A DNA stretch of 64,000 bases from Isoetes taiwanensis (lineage: Eukaryota; Streptophyta; Lycopodiopsida; Isoetales; Isoetaceae), in contig JAJEKV010000096.1 in NCBI GenBank assembly GCA_021234155.1, positions 3,227,678 to 3,291,677 on the forward strand, written 5' to 3'. The stretch's first letter is position 1. Every line of letters starts with the position of its first letter. The notes under the pieces are model-generated. The model had not been told where the DNA came from. It did no database searches and was given only the letters and a program-made list of their open reading frames with translations. Shown in pieces: positions 25,154 to 36,943 of the stretch. A program made the translations under genes and the position numbers.

Positions 25154-25708
25154 TTATCTCACATTCCACCCCTCTGAAAGGAGGAAGCTTGTGGATCTCA
25201 TCATCGGAAAAAGATCGCTAAATTCTCGAAGAAGGGTAGCAATGTCTGATGGTAAGGCGTCGATTACTTGCTGCTGTTTGGAGTCCGACTCAATGGAAGC
25301 AAGTTTAATGAGGCAAAGGAGTTCATTCCTGCGTATAGCTTTTCCTAGCTGCTTTATTGACATTGACTGCATAGCGGAGTGTAATGAATCACCTTTTATC
25401 GTCACACGTGCTCCATTAGCGGCGTTGAAGGTGACCTCCCGTTTCTCACAGTCTATGTGGGCCCTGGCAGACGCTAAAAACTCCATTCCCACAATAAGAT
25501 CATATTTGCCAATGTCCATTAACTCGGCACCCAAGGCAACTGGTGCACCTGGCAACTGCATTTTAAGGTTAATACGGCGGCCATGAGTGTGTCTGATCTT
25601 ACCGCTAGCTAATGTGACTGGCTTAGGTCGGGATCTCAACGTTTCCAGCTGCAGTACCTGGGCCATTCTAGGAGAAGCAAAATTATGCGTACTACCCGTG
25701 TCCATCAA
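25154..25708 (-). pseudogene. Aspartic protease and RT N-terminal linker of the chromovirus
   Basis: This 184-codon open segment starts with MMDTGSTHNF, the DTG/S active-site motif of the retroviral-type aspartic protease that cleaves Gag-Pol. DLIVGMEFLASARAHIDCEK follows at about residues 69-88, as is typical of plant Ty3/gypsy proteases. Near its end ATLLREFSDLFP matches the segment that usually precedes the RT domain; after that the frame is lost. The ATG may be internal, because gag-pol is normally translated as one polyprotein. Confidence 0.9.
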
Positions 25709-25899
25709 AATTATGAAGGGCTTACTGTCTACTTGGCCTATTGTAGAAATAACAGAAGGCTGACTTTCAGCGTTGCCTGTTTCTATAGCGGCAAGAATAT
25801 GAGACGCACCATGAATGTACTCGGGCCCTCGTCCTCCATGAAAGAAGATTGGACTCCAAATCTTCCCAATCCAGGTCGGCCATGGCCAGTTGAGCAGTC

Positions 25900-26720
25900 T
25901 GCGTGACGTACGGACAATTCTGCATGAAGTGTCCAGGCCTCATGCACCGGTAGCATGCCTTATCTCGGCGGAGCTGTTCTCTGGCCTCTTTAGGGATGGA
26001 CTGTAAGAGGCCCCGAACTTCCTTACCAGCATTGTTCTGCTTATCTGGCGTGCTAAAGGCGACTTTCTTCTCCTGGCGGCCATAAAATTGTCTTTGAGGG
26101 GGCCCCGACTTGGCGAGCGGGGTTTTGTAAGGTGTGGACGGCCGTGGGCTGCGGTAAGGAGGCGGTCGCGGATCTCTGGCTCATTGGCGTGTCTTCCTCA
26201 AGGCTTAATGCCTTAGCTTCCGCCTCAAGCTCGCGACTTTGGGTCGATGGCCTTGACCATTCGTTAAATGGATGGGGCCAACCCTTCAATGTAGCCCTCT
26301 CTTTTGCTCTTTTCTCATTCATTCACACATTACAACCTCAAACGCATGAATTAAATCGGTGTAGGCACCTTGCGGACATGCCCTTCTATTCCAACTTTGT
26401 AGAAGGTGCGAATCATTGGCATTTGTGTGCGCCGAGGCCGCGTAATCGCGATTTAAAAGCCTTAGCAAACTTCACGAACTTGCATCTGCTCCTATCCGGT
26501 GTTTAGCTCTGGCGTAACCCTTCCACCAAATACGGGCAGCTCCGGTAAGGTTAGTCGTGGTGGCGACCTTCCTCCTATCTTTCTCTGTCATTCCATAGGA
26601 CTTCCCGAATTCCTTCATTTCGTCCAACCAAGATTCCGCATTCAAGCCTCCTCTGGATTTCCCATCAAAGCCGAGCCAACTTCCGGTTCTTCCATATACT
26701 AGTGATGGGTATCAACGGTT
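25900..26720 (-). pseudogene. Gag: capsid and CCHC zinc knuckle of the chromovirus, frame-broken
   Basis: Minus-strand reading from about 26700 gives AESWLDEMKEFGKSYGM and later LTGAARIWWKGYA, the hallmark of the retrotransposon gag capsid domain. A zinc knuckle CYRCMRPGHFMQNC (C-x2-C-x4-H-x4-C) lies at about 25915-25960. Capsid packages element RNA in virus-like particles, and the knuckle binds nucleic acid. The connecting region (26053-26322) is open but partly in another frame. The Gag start lies somewhere in 26.7-27.1 kb and is not determinable. Confidence 0.88.
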
Positions 26721-27089
26721 TTTCGGTATTCCTTATCCTTCGCCTTGAATGGTCAGCTTTGTCGATAGCGAGGACCCGAAGAACCCGGGTGGTTGAATGT
26801 GAGGAAGCGGCGCTATCCTTAGAGGAACCGATGGCGCTTAGCATGAGTCCTCCTCTGCAGTCTGGGGGCTAGCTCGGGAGGAGATGGCTGTTGTTGTCGT
26901 GGACTCAATGGTCGCGGAGGTAATTCGGTCTGTCCTCCCCGAGTATGTGGCGGTGGATTGGTATGCAACACATAAGCACAGTAACTCCATGAGTTGCCTT
27001 TTCAAGAACATCAATTCTGTTGGGGGTGAGCCTCTTGGCGTTGGAGGGTGTTTGCCAAAGCGGCGTTTCATAACCGCTATAGGAATCAT

Positions 27090-28048
27090 TCATGAATATA
27101 TAAGCGATTTACATTAATGTACAATCCCTTTTTAAGTTAATCGAAACAAAAGTATGTACAAACAAAGACAATATTTGTATTTCATTCAAGTTGAGTACAA
27201 CAACGGGTTGATTGATACATGGATTGAGACAAAAGTAGGTATGATACAATGGGAACTTTTAAAGTTCTACTTGCACCTGGTATTAACCACAACAAACGTA
27301 AAACATAACGGAAGAGACTAAGCCTAGGGGTTGGCGAAGGGGAACAAGATCGCTGTGGCGAGTACTCTCCGTCTGCATTTCGGACGAGTTTATAAGCGTG
27401 CCAGGCTTGGACAATGATTGCCCGGTACTCCCATGTTGGGCTGATAATCGGAAGGTTAAAGAGCCTTCGCGCGCATAAAAGAGTTGCCAAAGGTGGTCGT
27501 TAAGCGTCCTCGAAGGCTTCGTGCTGGTCATATTCCAATAGTCCCGTGCGACCGGGGGTCATCTTCGGATCCTCGGCTCGATCCCCGAGGATGTTAACTA
27601 TCTCCAGCCCCTTTGTCGGGTGCGTAGAGTTCCCACGGTGGCGGTGGTTCGGGTTTCATAGCCTTCCTCCCACTCTGGATATTCACCATATCTCTGGCCA
27701 TAGTCCCGGTGCGGCGGCCCTGATCGTCCCTCCCTAACCATATCGGTAATTCTCTCCTCATATTCCCAAATGGTTTCCTCTGCAACATAGTTGGAATAAA
27801 TAGAGAACATTTTGTAATTCCATTATATTCTAAAGTTTTAATACTTTTGAAGAGGATGTCATAAAAAAAAAACACACAATTCAATAATACTCCTCAAGAG
27901 AACTTTGTATTTAATAAGTAAAAAAGGTACACCATTTGTCAATATGGTCCATTCAATTGCCAATTGAAAATCCCAGAACACACATATATAAATATATAAG
28001 AAAAACTAGCAAAACATATATATATACATTTTTCATAGCAAAATTATA
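27090..28048 (-). other. Region between extra ORF and gag: fragmentary ORFs and AT-rich spacer
   Basis: 27182-27884 holds overlapping minus-strand ORFs of 63-102 codons whose frames alternate. One reads EETIWEYEERITDMVREGR and another EYRAIIVQAWHAYKLVRNAD, both with ordinary protein composition, so one damaged reading frame is plausible. 27820-28045 is AT-rich with ATATAT runs and probably non-coding. I do not recognise any domain. Confidence 0.4.
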
Positions 28049-29248
28049 CTAGGAACTAGGCCCTGCCTCTTGATCCTTAGCCCTAGGAGGTGGTGGAGGC
28101 GGTCGGTGTCGCAACAGAGTAACCCCAGGGTCTACTGTGGCAGCCGCAACAGATGCAACCTCTGGTGGATAGGCAACGGCCAATGGGGCTGCCGTGAGGA
28201 GCTTCATGCCCATCCAAGGCGCAATGTCCCACCCAAGGCCGTCGGGGCAAGATCCCGTCGTCATGACAGTACATGCACGTAAGCGTCGATAGGGAAGCTT
28301 CTTGTGGCCGGCCAGTGTAGAGATTGCACGGAGGGCCCACCATGAAGCTTCAGCCTCTGGCCCTAGATCTCGGGCTATGAAGAGGACTTGTCCATGTCGG
28401 AAGGCCGACAAAAAGAAACGGGTAAGGTGGTTACCCAGCACTTTCCCTTGCGAAGTCTCAGATGCTGCCACTTCCTTATCCAAGTCCATGGGGACTTCTT
28501 CCTCCTTGAGCTCCTGTTGCTCCTCCTTCTTGTGCGCAGGGTTATGGTATAAATCTTCACCCTCATCATCTGAGTCGGAGGGAACCTCAACCATATTAAT
28601 GTTTGGGACGTGAGGTCCCATAGCCGTGAAGGCATCCAGTGCGAGTGCGAAGGCCGTTTCGTGCATCACGCAAGTCGCTTGAAGACGTAATAGAGTCTCC
28701 GCGGCTCTAGGGTCTCTGGCCAGGCCGGCGGTGGTGCACCTCCCGAGAAAAGCTTCGGTAGAAGTGAAGTCGATGAAATCATCCATACAATACTCCGCAA
28801 GCTCGTAAAGTACATGGTCTTTGCGCTTGCGTCGAAATCCGGCCACCACGTGATACGTCCAGATAATATCATCCAAGAGAAGGTATTCCTGCCCCTGGTG
28901 ATAAATAACTGGAAGGCCGTCTAACCCTGACAAGCCTATAGATTGGTCACGGCGCGGTGGTAGCTCCTCTGCTAGCTCTTTCCAACGGGCAAAGTCGCCC
29001 ATTCCTATATGCTCGTCATCCCCCTCCTCGGAGGATTCTGGTAGCCTGCCCTTCTCTGCCGGCAAGATTTCATCCTCAACGTATTGGTCCATGAGGATGG
29101 CTAGAGCGAAAGTAGCTTCCAGATACTGCTGCCCCTGATGCTGGACCACTGGTAGGTGTTTACCCCATCGGAGTTTCCCCTTCAAGACGTCATAAGCATG
29201 TGTGTCCCCGCCTAGCATCTGCCGAACTATCTCCCGCTCCAAATACAA
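28049..29248 (-). CDS. Extra ORF upstream of gag in the chromovirus, function unknown
   Basis: A 399-codon ORF, uninterrupted although the neighbouring gag-pol is broken. No domain is recognised. It contains an internal echo: LPVVQHQGQQYLEATFALA near residue 33 and LPVIYHQGQEYLLLDDIIW near residue 110. An acidic low-complexity stretch (about residues 221-255) is rich in Asp, Glu and Lys, and the C terminus is proline-rich (PPPPPPRAKDQEAGPSS). No signal peptide or membrane segment is obvious. Upstream sequence to about 29490 continues with coding-like composition in shifted frames, so the true start may be farther right. Extra 5' ORFs are known in Ogre/Tat elements; finding one with a chromodomain element is unusual. 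It could also be a captured host sequence. Confidence 0.6.
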   Translation of the reverse strand: MYLEREIVRQMLGGDTHAYDVLKGKLRWGKHLPVVQHQGQQYLEATFALAILMDQYVEDEILPAEKGRLPESSEEGDDEHIGMGDFARWKELAEELPPRRDQSIGLSGLDGLPVIYHQGQEYLLLDDIIWTYHVVAGFRRKRKDHVLYELAEYCMDDFIDFTSTEAFLGRCTTAGLARDPRAAETLLRLQATCVMHETAFALALDAFTAMGPHVPNINMVEVPSDSDDEGEDLYHNPAHKKEEQQELKEEEVPMDLDKEVAASETSQGKVLGNHLTRFFLSAFRHGQVLFIARDLGPEAEASWWALRAISTLAGHKKLPYRRLRACTVMTTGSCPDGLGWDIAPWMGMKLLTAAPLAVAYPPEVASVAAATVDPGVTLLRHRPPPPPPRAKDQEAGPSS

Positions 29249-29786
29249 GTGGGGAGGATCCCCCAGAGGAATACAACATGAGGAAGCATTTCCTCCATGT
29301 AAAAGTCAAGGAATCCGGCGTAGTCCTGGATGCCACGTACATATTAACAAGGAGATCTATCGTTGGCATAGGAAAGGCGGCAAAAGGTCGAAGGAACCTG
29401 TGGATCCCATTTCTCTCCATCAAGGTACCGTGCGGCAAGGTCGTGGCGGCGTATGGCGCTAGAAGGAGGAGAGAGAAAAGAAGCGTTTAAAATGACCTTA
29501 CAGACCCCTTTTAAACCCTTTTTATTAAATCGACGTCGACATTTTATTTTAATTTTAACATAAAAAACATTAAACTTTTAATTCAAAATAAAAGCCTCTT
29601 TATTAATTATCACAAAAAAAATATGTACAAATCACGGATCCCCAAGTAGGCTAAGGTTGCTCCCCGTATCCTACGGTGAGGGCTAAATCCTTAGGCATTA
29701 TGGTGACCCTCTTTGCGTGGATAGCGCAAAGGTTGGCATCACCAAAAGTGCTACCAAGTAGGCTTGAAGCCTCTTGGGCGCCAAAA

Positions 29787-30983
29787 TTACAAAGATGCGG
29801 AAGCGGAGATCGGTCTTAAATTGTCAGGCGATCTCGTTCGCCGACCTCTCACGAAAAGGTAGCTTCGATCGGAAGGTCCGGTGGACAGGGAAAGGATCTC
29901 CCCGGCAATGCCGGCAGTCGGGTCGGGCCGATGAGGGCTTCCCGGTGCCCCGTGCCCCGACGATGTTGGCACCGTCTTTAGCCCCCATGGCCGGCCGGAG
30001 TTGTCCACTCGCTGCTGCCTCCGGTCGGAGCTGGTCTTCTTCCCAAAAGCCCCGACAGTCCTTAACTTATCCTTGTATTGACTGCCGGCCTTATGGGCGA
30101 CTCCCTTCCTTCGGAGCTTAACGGTCGGATGCGTCGGTTTTGGGTTCGGGCCACTCCCAGATGCACCTCCCCCCTGTTGGTCCCGCCAATCTTGTCGGTC
30201 CCGCTCATCCTGCTCCAACTTCTCGCGCTCTTCCCGAGCTCTCCTTAGGTCTTCTTGGATCTGAGCAAAAAGCTGGGCTGCGGCACGCGGCGATTAAGTT
30301 GATATGGTACCGTTGTGGCCGCAGACCCATATCTATCTGAATAGTTGTCAGATAGTCTATGCTGATGTCGGGGATTTCTCCCCAGACAAAGCTGTTGGAA
30401 CCCTCATGCCAGTGGTATGGGGGAACCTCAATGGCTCTGCCATCAATGACGGCAAAGCCGTCCCCGAGGTACCGGTACTCCCTACCCCGGGCTGCTGTGT
30501 CAGCCCGCTCAATCTCCCGGTGGTCGTCCTCCCTGGCAAAACCCCTAATACGGTCGGCCTCCGTCCTGACATCTTCCTCCTCCGTATGGCCTTCCTGTTC
30601 GGGAGGATAAAATTTGATGAGCATCATTACCATATCAGGTTGCTCAACAAGGGTATATGGAGCCTGGCGTAGGTTCAAATAGGGATGAGGAATGGCTCGA
30701 AGTGATAGGCGGGATATGGAATCCTATCGTTGTTCTCAAACCTATTGACCAGCTCATCCAACAAGATGTCGATGAGGGCTGGGTCAGTAGCCATGTGCTT
30801 AGCAATCATGGCGTAGATCTCCACGATGCTCATGGTGGACGGATCCGGAGCGCTCTTGGTAATGGCCATAGCGGGTAGTGCGGCGCTGGCGGCGAAGGGG
30901 ATGGCAAAGGGGGCGCTAAGATGCACAAGGCACAAGGGCGCAGGATCAAGGTCCGTCACTGTGGCGATGGCGGGGCTGCTCAA
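29787..30983 (-). CDS. Second extra ORF block upstream of gag, in three frames
   Basis: Three minus-strand open segments follow each other with little overlap: 30983-30675 (102 codons; Ala/Pro-rich start then [20 protein letters not shown]), 30678-30205 (157 codons; acidic/basic stretch then [20 protein letters not shown]) and 30218-29787 (143 codons; basic, with [19 protein letters not shown]). The joins at about 30676 and 30270 look like single frame changes in what was one ORF of roughly 400 codons. The tail is positively charged and could bind nucleic acid, but no known domain was recognised. It lies between the leader and the 399-codon ORF. Confidence 0.5.
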
Positions 30984-31596
30984 AGTGTTGGAGGCACGGG
31001 AAGCAAAAGCAAATGACAGGAAATGGTTTGCTAAACGGCCAATTAACTTTTAAAATTTCAAAAAATTTTCTTATTAACTTCAAAATTTTATTATTAAAAA
31101 AAAAATACTGGCGGAAATACGCCAACATATACGGGCCGGTCGCGATGGCATTATACGGCTTGCCTCATTGGGCGTCGTCGAAATGCAAGCGGCGCCCGAG
31201 TTGACCTGGCGGGCCCGCGTTGACTCGAGTCTGACGGGTCGGGCGCCGACAGCATTTCGGGCGCTTCGATCTTGACTGCAAAGCGACAAAAGGCAAGCGG
31301 CGCCCGAGTTCATTTTTGGGCCTGCCCTTGACCATTTTTCGCCTAGAGTTGACTGTTTTAGGGTAATTCGAAAATTTCAATCCAATGGAGCCATCATCTT
31401 CGTCATTTGAGCTACCCACTGGCACCTGCTAGGCCTCCAATCTTGGCCCCTCCACTTCAAAGCTACAATTTCTTAACTTAACCTAACACCAAGCCAAACA
31501 ACAAAGAGAACTAACGACACATTGACTTAGCCTCCTCCTAACTACCGTGCTCTGAGTTAGTGTTTGGCGGTGCTATGATTTCAACAACCAAATCAC
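30984..31596 (-). other. Chromovirus 5' leader
   Basis: Non-coding leader between primer site and first ORF. It includes GC-rich repeats of GGCGCCCGAGTTGAC-type sequence (about 31190-31330) that also occur in the leader of copy B at 50448-50705, a strong family link between the two elements. Confidence 0.7.
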
Positions 31597-31609
31597 GGCT
31601 CTGATACCA
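31597..31609 (-). other. Primer binding site, initiator-Met tRNA type
   Basis: On the minus strand this reads TGGTATCAGAGCC, the standard plant site complementary to the 3' end of initiator Met tRNA. It lies just inside the 5' LTR and proves the minus orientation. Confidence 0.95.
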
Positions 31610-31610
31610 C

Positions 31611-33198
31611 TTTGACGCTCCTCGGAATATATCGACCCTCGGACGTATACATATCTGGACTTCCCCTCCCATGGCAATCATCTCACCATGAGTGGCCCTC
31701 CGTCTATTTCGGGCCATCTATGAAATGAGGCCCGAAAGAAGGACACTGAAGGGTCATTCGCCCACCGGTTGGGACTCCTACGTCGCGGAAGCATGAATAC
31801 AAGGGTTAGCACACAACATGAATATACATAAATAACCACCACCATAGAAGGGTGGGCGCATCCATCTAATATACCAACGACATAGAATATGCATCTAATC
31901 CTACAAAAACACCCGGAACCCGTGGTTCTACCCCGGCTCGGACTCTCGTGAGGATCGGTGGACGGCCGGGCCTCAAGAAATCAGCGGTAAAGTCTTGGCA
32001 TGGCGTTGGCGGCATAGAACATTGGCTAGGGTTGTCCACTCCATCCGCCCCTCCTTGCACACACTTTGCGGATCGTCAATTCATGCTATGGCTTTGCTAT
32101 AGCCTTCCCGAGACGCAAACTTCGGGGCATCACCCTCTGAGCCTACTCGAGGTTCATGACGCCTGGTCCGATGAGGCAGGTCGGGGCGGCCCCTTCCGGA
32201 ATCACGGTGGTTCCATGGGTGAGCTAGAGAATACGTGCATCATCAGCGACCCCGCATCCGCATGCACTTACTCACCCTAAATCTACTCAAAGTGCATGGT
32301 GCTCCATACGGATCACACCTCTACACCCAGGAGTGTCAGACCCATACCCGCCCTCTACGGACCCAGGCTATCGGGCCCTAGCCCACTTTGAGGGAGTCTC
32401 GGGGAGCCTTGTATGCTCATGCAAGACCCCACCCCTCATGTCACCACTTGTTTCCTTGTCCGGTGCTAAGCGAGACCATAGCATCTAGGACCCGTGGGTT
32501 CTTGTGCCTGTGCCGCTTCTAATGGGACTCTACAGGCTATCTAGGAGCATACTACAATACACGCTGAGAGGCCTCTACCCCGTAATCCCCCGTTTGAGTC
32601 GATTAAACAAAGAACTAACAATCCATCCTTTCGGAGTAATACCAAGAATTGAATATAAAGAGAACTTGTTTGTACAATCAAGGGTTAGTTTCTATGATTG
32701 ATTCACAAAGAGAACAGAGAGAGACGGACACAACCAAGTGTTATCTAGAATTCACATAGCCACCTACCTGAATTCTGGCTGGACTCGTTTCCATGGGGCG
32801 CCTCCATCTTCTGGGAATTGAGAATTCAATTTGTTATTTCCACGGGGGACGATCAAGTGGTGATCTTCCGCAAGTGTATGATGGCGCTCGGCTCCCGGCC
32901 TTCCTTGGTCGATCTCCGGGAGTCAATCCCAGGATAGGGGTCAAGCTGGCATCCAAACTTGGCAATCCCCATGTTTGCCCAATCGATTGGGGGTGTGGCG
33001 CCTCCCAAATGGTAATTAGCCTAATTTCCTAGGTTATAGGTTATTATTATTAATGTGTTAAATTAGCATAGCTAATTTAATCCTTTTTAAGGTAACTCCC
33101 TAGGTTGCAATTAAATTCCCATTGCAAATACATGACGTAGACCGTATTTCCCATTACAAATACATGACGTAGACCGTATAACTACATGGAACGTCACA
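31611..33198 (-). repeat. Right (5') LTR of the chromovirus
   Basis: 1588 bp, co-linear with 20104-21699. The first bases read TTTGACGC instead of TGTGACGC; the end is GGAACGTCACA, followed by AAAGA. Confidence 0.95.
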
Positions 33199-33203
33199 AA
33201 AGA
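33199..33203. other. Target site duplication AAAGA, right
   Basis: Matches 20099-20103; the sequence then resumes copy B interior (CGACAACATTC), as in copy A at 3142. Confidence 0.97.
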
Positions 33204-33266
33204 CGACAACATTCAAAGGGATCAAAAGTTGAGGTTGACATGCTAACTTAAGATAAATAGGTTAGG

Positions 33267-36200
33267 TGTGACAAAACATGGCGAAACGCAAATTAACTGA
33301 AGGAACCTTTAGAAAAGGCCTTGGACTGTGGTAGAAACCTTTGGAACTACTAGTAACAGTGCCCAGTATTGCTGGGCATAAGTTTGGTCTGAAAATGTTT
33401 TGGCTGCAATTAGAAGAGCTTGCAGTAATAATCCAATTTTTGTAACTTTTATAATAAAAACTTTGGAAAGCTTTAACAACATTTTAAAAGAAGTCTAGCT
33501 GCATGTTATATAGTGTTGTATACGGTTTGAGTGGTGATTGTTCATAGCAAGTCTGAGTGAGAAAAATGTTAAGCTGAGCATGTTTTGAGGTAAGACTATA
33601 GTCAAAGTCTATTTATAGTCAAAGTCTATAACTCTTTGCAAGGCTGGACATAAGATGACACATTGTAAATGATGAATTGGAGTCATCATCCTCAGTATAC
33701 ATTAAGATCATATGCTCATGTGGCGAGACACTAATGTTGAAATATAATATGGGAATATTATGGGATTGTAAGCTAAACACTAATAATGTCAATATTGTAG
33801 CGCTGCTACTATTGTGGTATCACTCTAGCAAAATTTAACATCGTCTTACATTTGGATATTATGGTCCAAACTTTTCTACCCTCAAGAAAAGTTGGAAATC
33901 GGTTAATGATAGAACCATGTCATTGTTCCATGCCATTGCGGAACTCATGTTTTGTAATAGCAAATATCTAAATGTTGAAAAGTTCACACTTGACAATATC
34001 ATGTATTTGAAACATTCTAGGTGATGTGTCTGCAAAGCAATGTACCTTCTATTGCACCAAGCAACACAATTATAAAATCCACTACCACAAATTCACACAT
34101 GCAACAATTTCAATTTATTGTAATCTTTGTGCACTCACTATTTATAAAATCCACTACCATAAATTCACACATGCAACAATTTAAATTAATTGTAACCTTG
34201 GTGCAACTTGCAACTTGCATTTTCTACTCTATAAAAACATGTACCCTGCAATGTCGGGCATTAGTTGTACATGTAGGTGGAATACAATATTATAATATAA
34301 ATAAATTTATGTTGCAAAGCGAAGATTTGAAGGGTATTTTACATGATTGTAATTGAAGATGGACGATAGAACATCCATACATAGGATAGGAGAACAAATC
34401 TGGCTCTAGAAACATAAAAAAAGAGTAGGAACATCAAGTTTAAAATTACACTTGCAATATTACCATTGGGCAACTTGATAGTTGATGATTCCATAATTGT
34501 GGGAGAAAGCATTGTATATCATATGTCTATATCAGATTGATTGGATGGTGTGTTAAAGTACTTTTCATCCAAAAAACCTAAGAATGTCAGGCACAACTCT
34601 ACCTGCATTTAATAACAATATATATGGTAATGCTAATAGTTTATCACAAATTTGCAAGTAGCGTTATCACAAATTCGCAGTCCTACTAATGGTGTCGATT
34701 CTTTAACTTTGCTTCATATAAACTTTTCTTTCTTTGCTTTGTTGCAATCTTATTTCAATTTGCATGCTTGTTACGCAAACCAACAAAATACACAATAAAT
34801 TGGCATGTATAGAATGACAAAGGCATAAACCTTGCCATAGGTGAATCTTGAGAACCTCAACACCTGGGGTACAAAGTATTAGAAATAACTCTTAATTCAT
34901 TCCCTTTTTATCTCCTGCTCCATCTAGAACTGTAGTAGCATGGAGACATGGTAACATGTGTTCTGCAATTAAATTGCAAGTGACTCAAGATTAAAAGCAG
35001 CTCCCAAGATTTTAAAAATATATGAATCTTCTCTATTGTTCTTGCTTGACTAAACTCCAGCTTTAATCCAATACCACCTCGATGACAAAAGTTGACTAAC
35101 CTGCATTAGCTACAACATGCCGCCCATGTACACAGTTGGACTTTGTGTTGAATTTGTCTCCGTTTTATGATGGAGCTCAAAGCCAGATTGCTCCTGAATT
35201 TTGAACCCAGCAGCTTCATTGCCAGAATGCCTGTGGATTCTACCACAAATATGCCCGCCATCGACCATCGGCTCTATGAAAAGGTTAGATCTCGCAACAA
35301 AGGTAATTGTTTGAAGATTAGCTAAGATAATGGAAACTTGCTATGAAAAGCTTAGATCTCGCGAATACGTAAAAAGCGGCGGCTTGCATGCCATTCATAA
35401 AACTATCAAGATGCAATAGTACCTCGAGAATACTCTATTTACTTTCAAACCGCTTATGATTTGAGTTTAAATAATAGAGTGAGGCTGGTCGAGGATGTAA
35501 CGGCATTTGGGCCTCAATACAAATAATGGGATGTTATACACTTTCGAAACTAAAATTCCAAATCCGCCTTGCAAAGATGGCAAGTCTTGCGGCATGGCAA
35601 TAGTATAGTTAAACAATAAAAGCTACCGGCACCGAAGGTGCAATCTGCTTGAGCAGAGGAGCTCTCACAATCCCGTAGATCGGCCTTGTCTCCCCAAAAT
35701 TTTTTTATTTAGGCATCATTTCTAGTATTATTAGGGAAAGACTATTTTTCCTTTCTTTGCTCTATCCGTCTGGGAAAACCGTATTCCATGAAATCGTTCT
35801 TTTCCTTTATCCTTGAAACTTTCTAAAAAATCCATGATCTTGGCTCTATGTCTTCTTAGCCAGCTTTATTTCTTAATTTGGTTGCTTTCTGAAACCCTAA
35901 GATCTGATGTTTTTTGTATCCGGTATATTTATGAGACAAATGTTTATCCCTTTAGCTGATCCGACTTATTTCCGGCTTTTGCGCTTCAAACCCGGCTTTG
36001 ACTACCAATCTAGCGTTGTGTCCAACTTTGAAACATTCATTTTAAGTCAAGAAGAATAGACCACGCTTGCTCTTTTCCGAAGTTTGTATGCTAAAAATAT
36101 CCAAAACTTACATTTGAACCGCCTTTACTTTTCGAATCCGGCCTTGATAGCTCTAAATCCGGCATGAAAATCTTCTATTACTGTTTGTAAAGGGATGACA

Positions 36201-36943
36201 TTCTTTTACCCTAAAATTCCACGGTCGCGACCTATTAGCAATTAGCGGTGACGATATATAAGCTAGACCCGTTAGGTTTAAATATCAAGGAAAAAAGCTT
36301 CTTTGGATAACATCTTAATTACCTTGCGGTGCACATGGCTTCACCGTTCCTAAGAAACAAATCCATGGCTTCACCTTTCACAAAAACAAATCCATGGCTT
36401 TACCGCTCCTAAGAAGGAACCGAATTGCTTGTGATGAAAACCAAAACTTGAATATCCTTTTTTGTGTGCAAGTCTTTATAGCTCGCAATTGAAATAGCTT
36501 TGTGAAGCTCTATGACCGTGGAGCATCCGCCTGGGAGGAATCGGACCTCTTCCTAAATCGCTAGAGCCGAAAAGGGCGAGAAAAGAAAATCGAGAAAAGG
36601 CGAAAAAAAATCGTGGGCTATCTGAACCGGTCCAACTTTTAGGTTAGATCCGGGCCTTTTTAGTTAAATCAAATCATGGTCATCCGAATTTAAGGCAAAT
36701 CAAATTCTGGCCGTCGGATTTAGGGCTCGATGCACTACGCACTTACGGTATAACATTATAATATAAGATGGCATAATCCCATGGGAAAATTATAGTTTAT
36801 GTACGGGGTTAAAGTACCATAAGTTTAAATTCATCCCTTTTAGGTCAACCCCTTAGGTTAAGATACTCCATGGTGGCGTACCTTTATTGGGTGACGTGTC
36901 AGCTTATTTATACGTATACCGTATAAATACATGGAACGTCACA
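33267..36943 (-). repeat. Candidate LTR remnant interrupted by Helitron B1
   Basis: The counterpart of 3205-6869: it starts TGTGAC and ends GTCACA, followed by a polypurine-tract complement. The right limit is credible; the left limit is tentative. No partner LTR seen. Confidence 0.5.
33350..36768 (-). mobile_element. Non-autonomous Helitron B1 (sister of A1)
   Basis: 3419 bp between A (33349) and T (36769). The 3' end is intact on the minus strand: hairpin (33361-33377), spacer, CTAG. The 5' end is TCTTATATTATAATGTTA. It occupies the same site as A1 in the other copy, so it was already present in the retroelement lineage before the A/B split. Many differences from A1 sit at CAG/CTG triplets, notably around 34695-34760, 35360-35660 and 36120-36250. 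Confidence 0.93.

Larger units (their letters stand above)
20104..33198 (-). mobile_element. Ty3/gypsy chromovirus, 13,095 bp, nested in copy B
   Basis: Two LTRs, a 5-bp AAAGA duplication, primer site, polypurine tract and the minus-strand order gag, protease, RT, RNase H, integrase, chromodomain identify a chromovirus-type Ty3/gypsy element. The empty site survives in copy A at 3141/3142. At 13.1 kb it is long for a chromovirus, mainly because of about 4.5 kb of extra sequence between the leader and gag. gag-pol is spread over several frames with many breaks. Some breaks may be consensus errors, so whether it was recently active cannot be decided. Confidence 0.97.
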
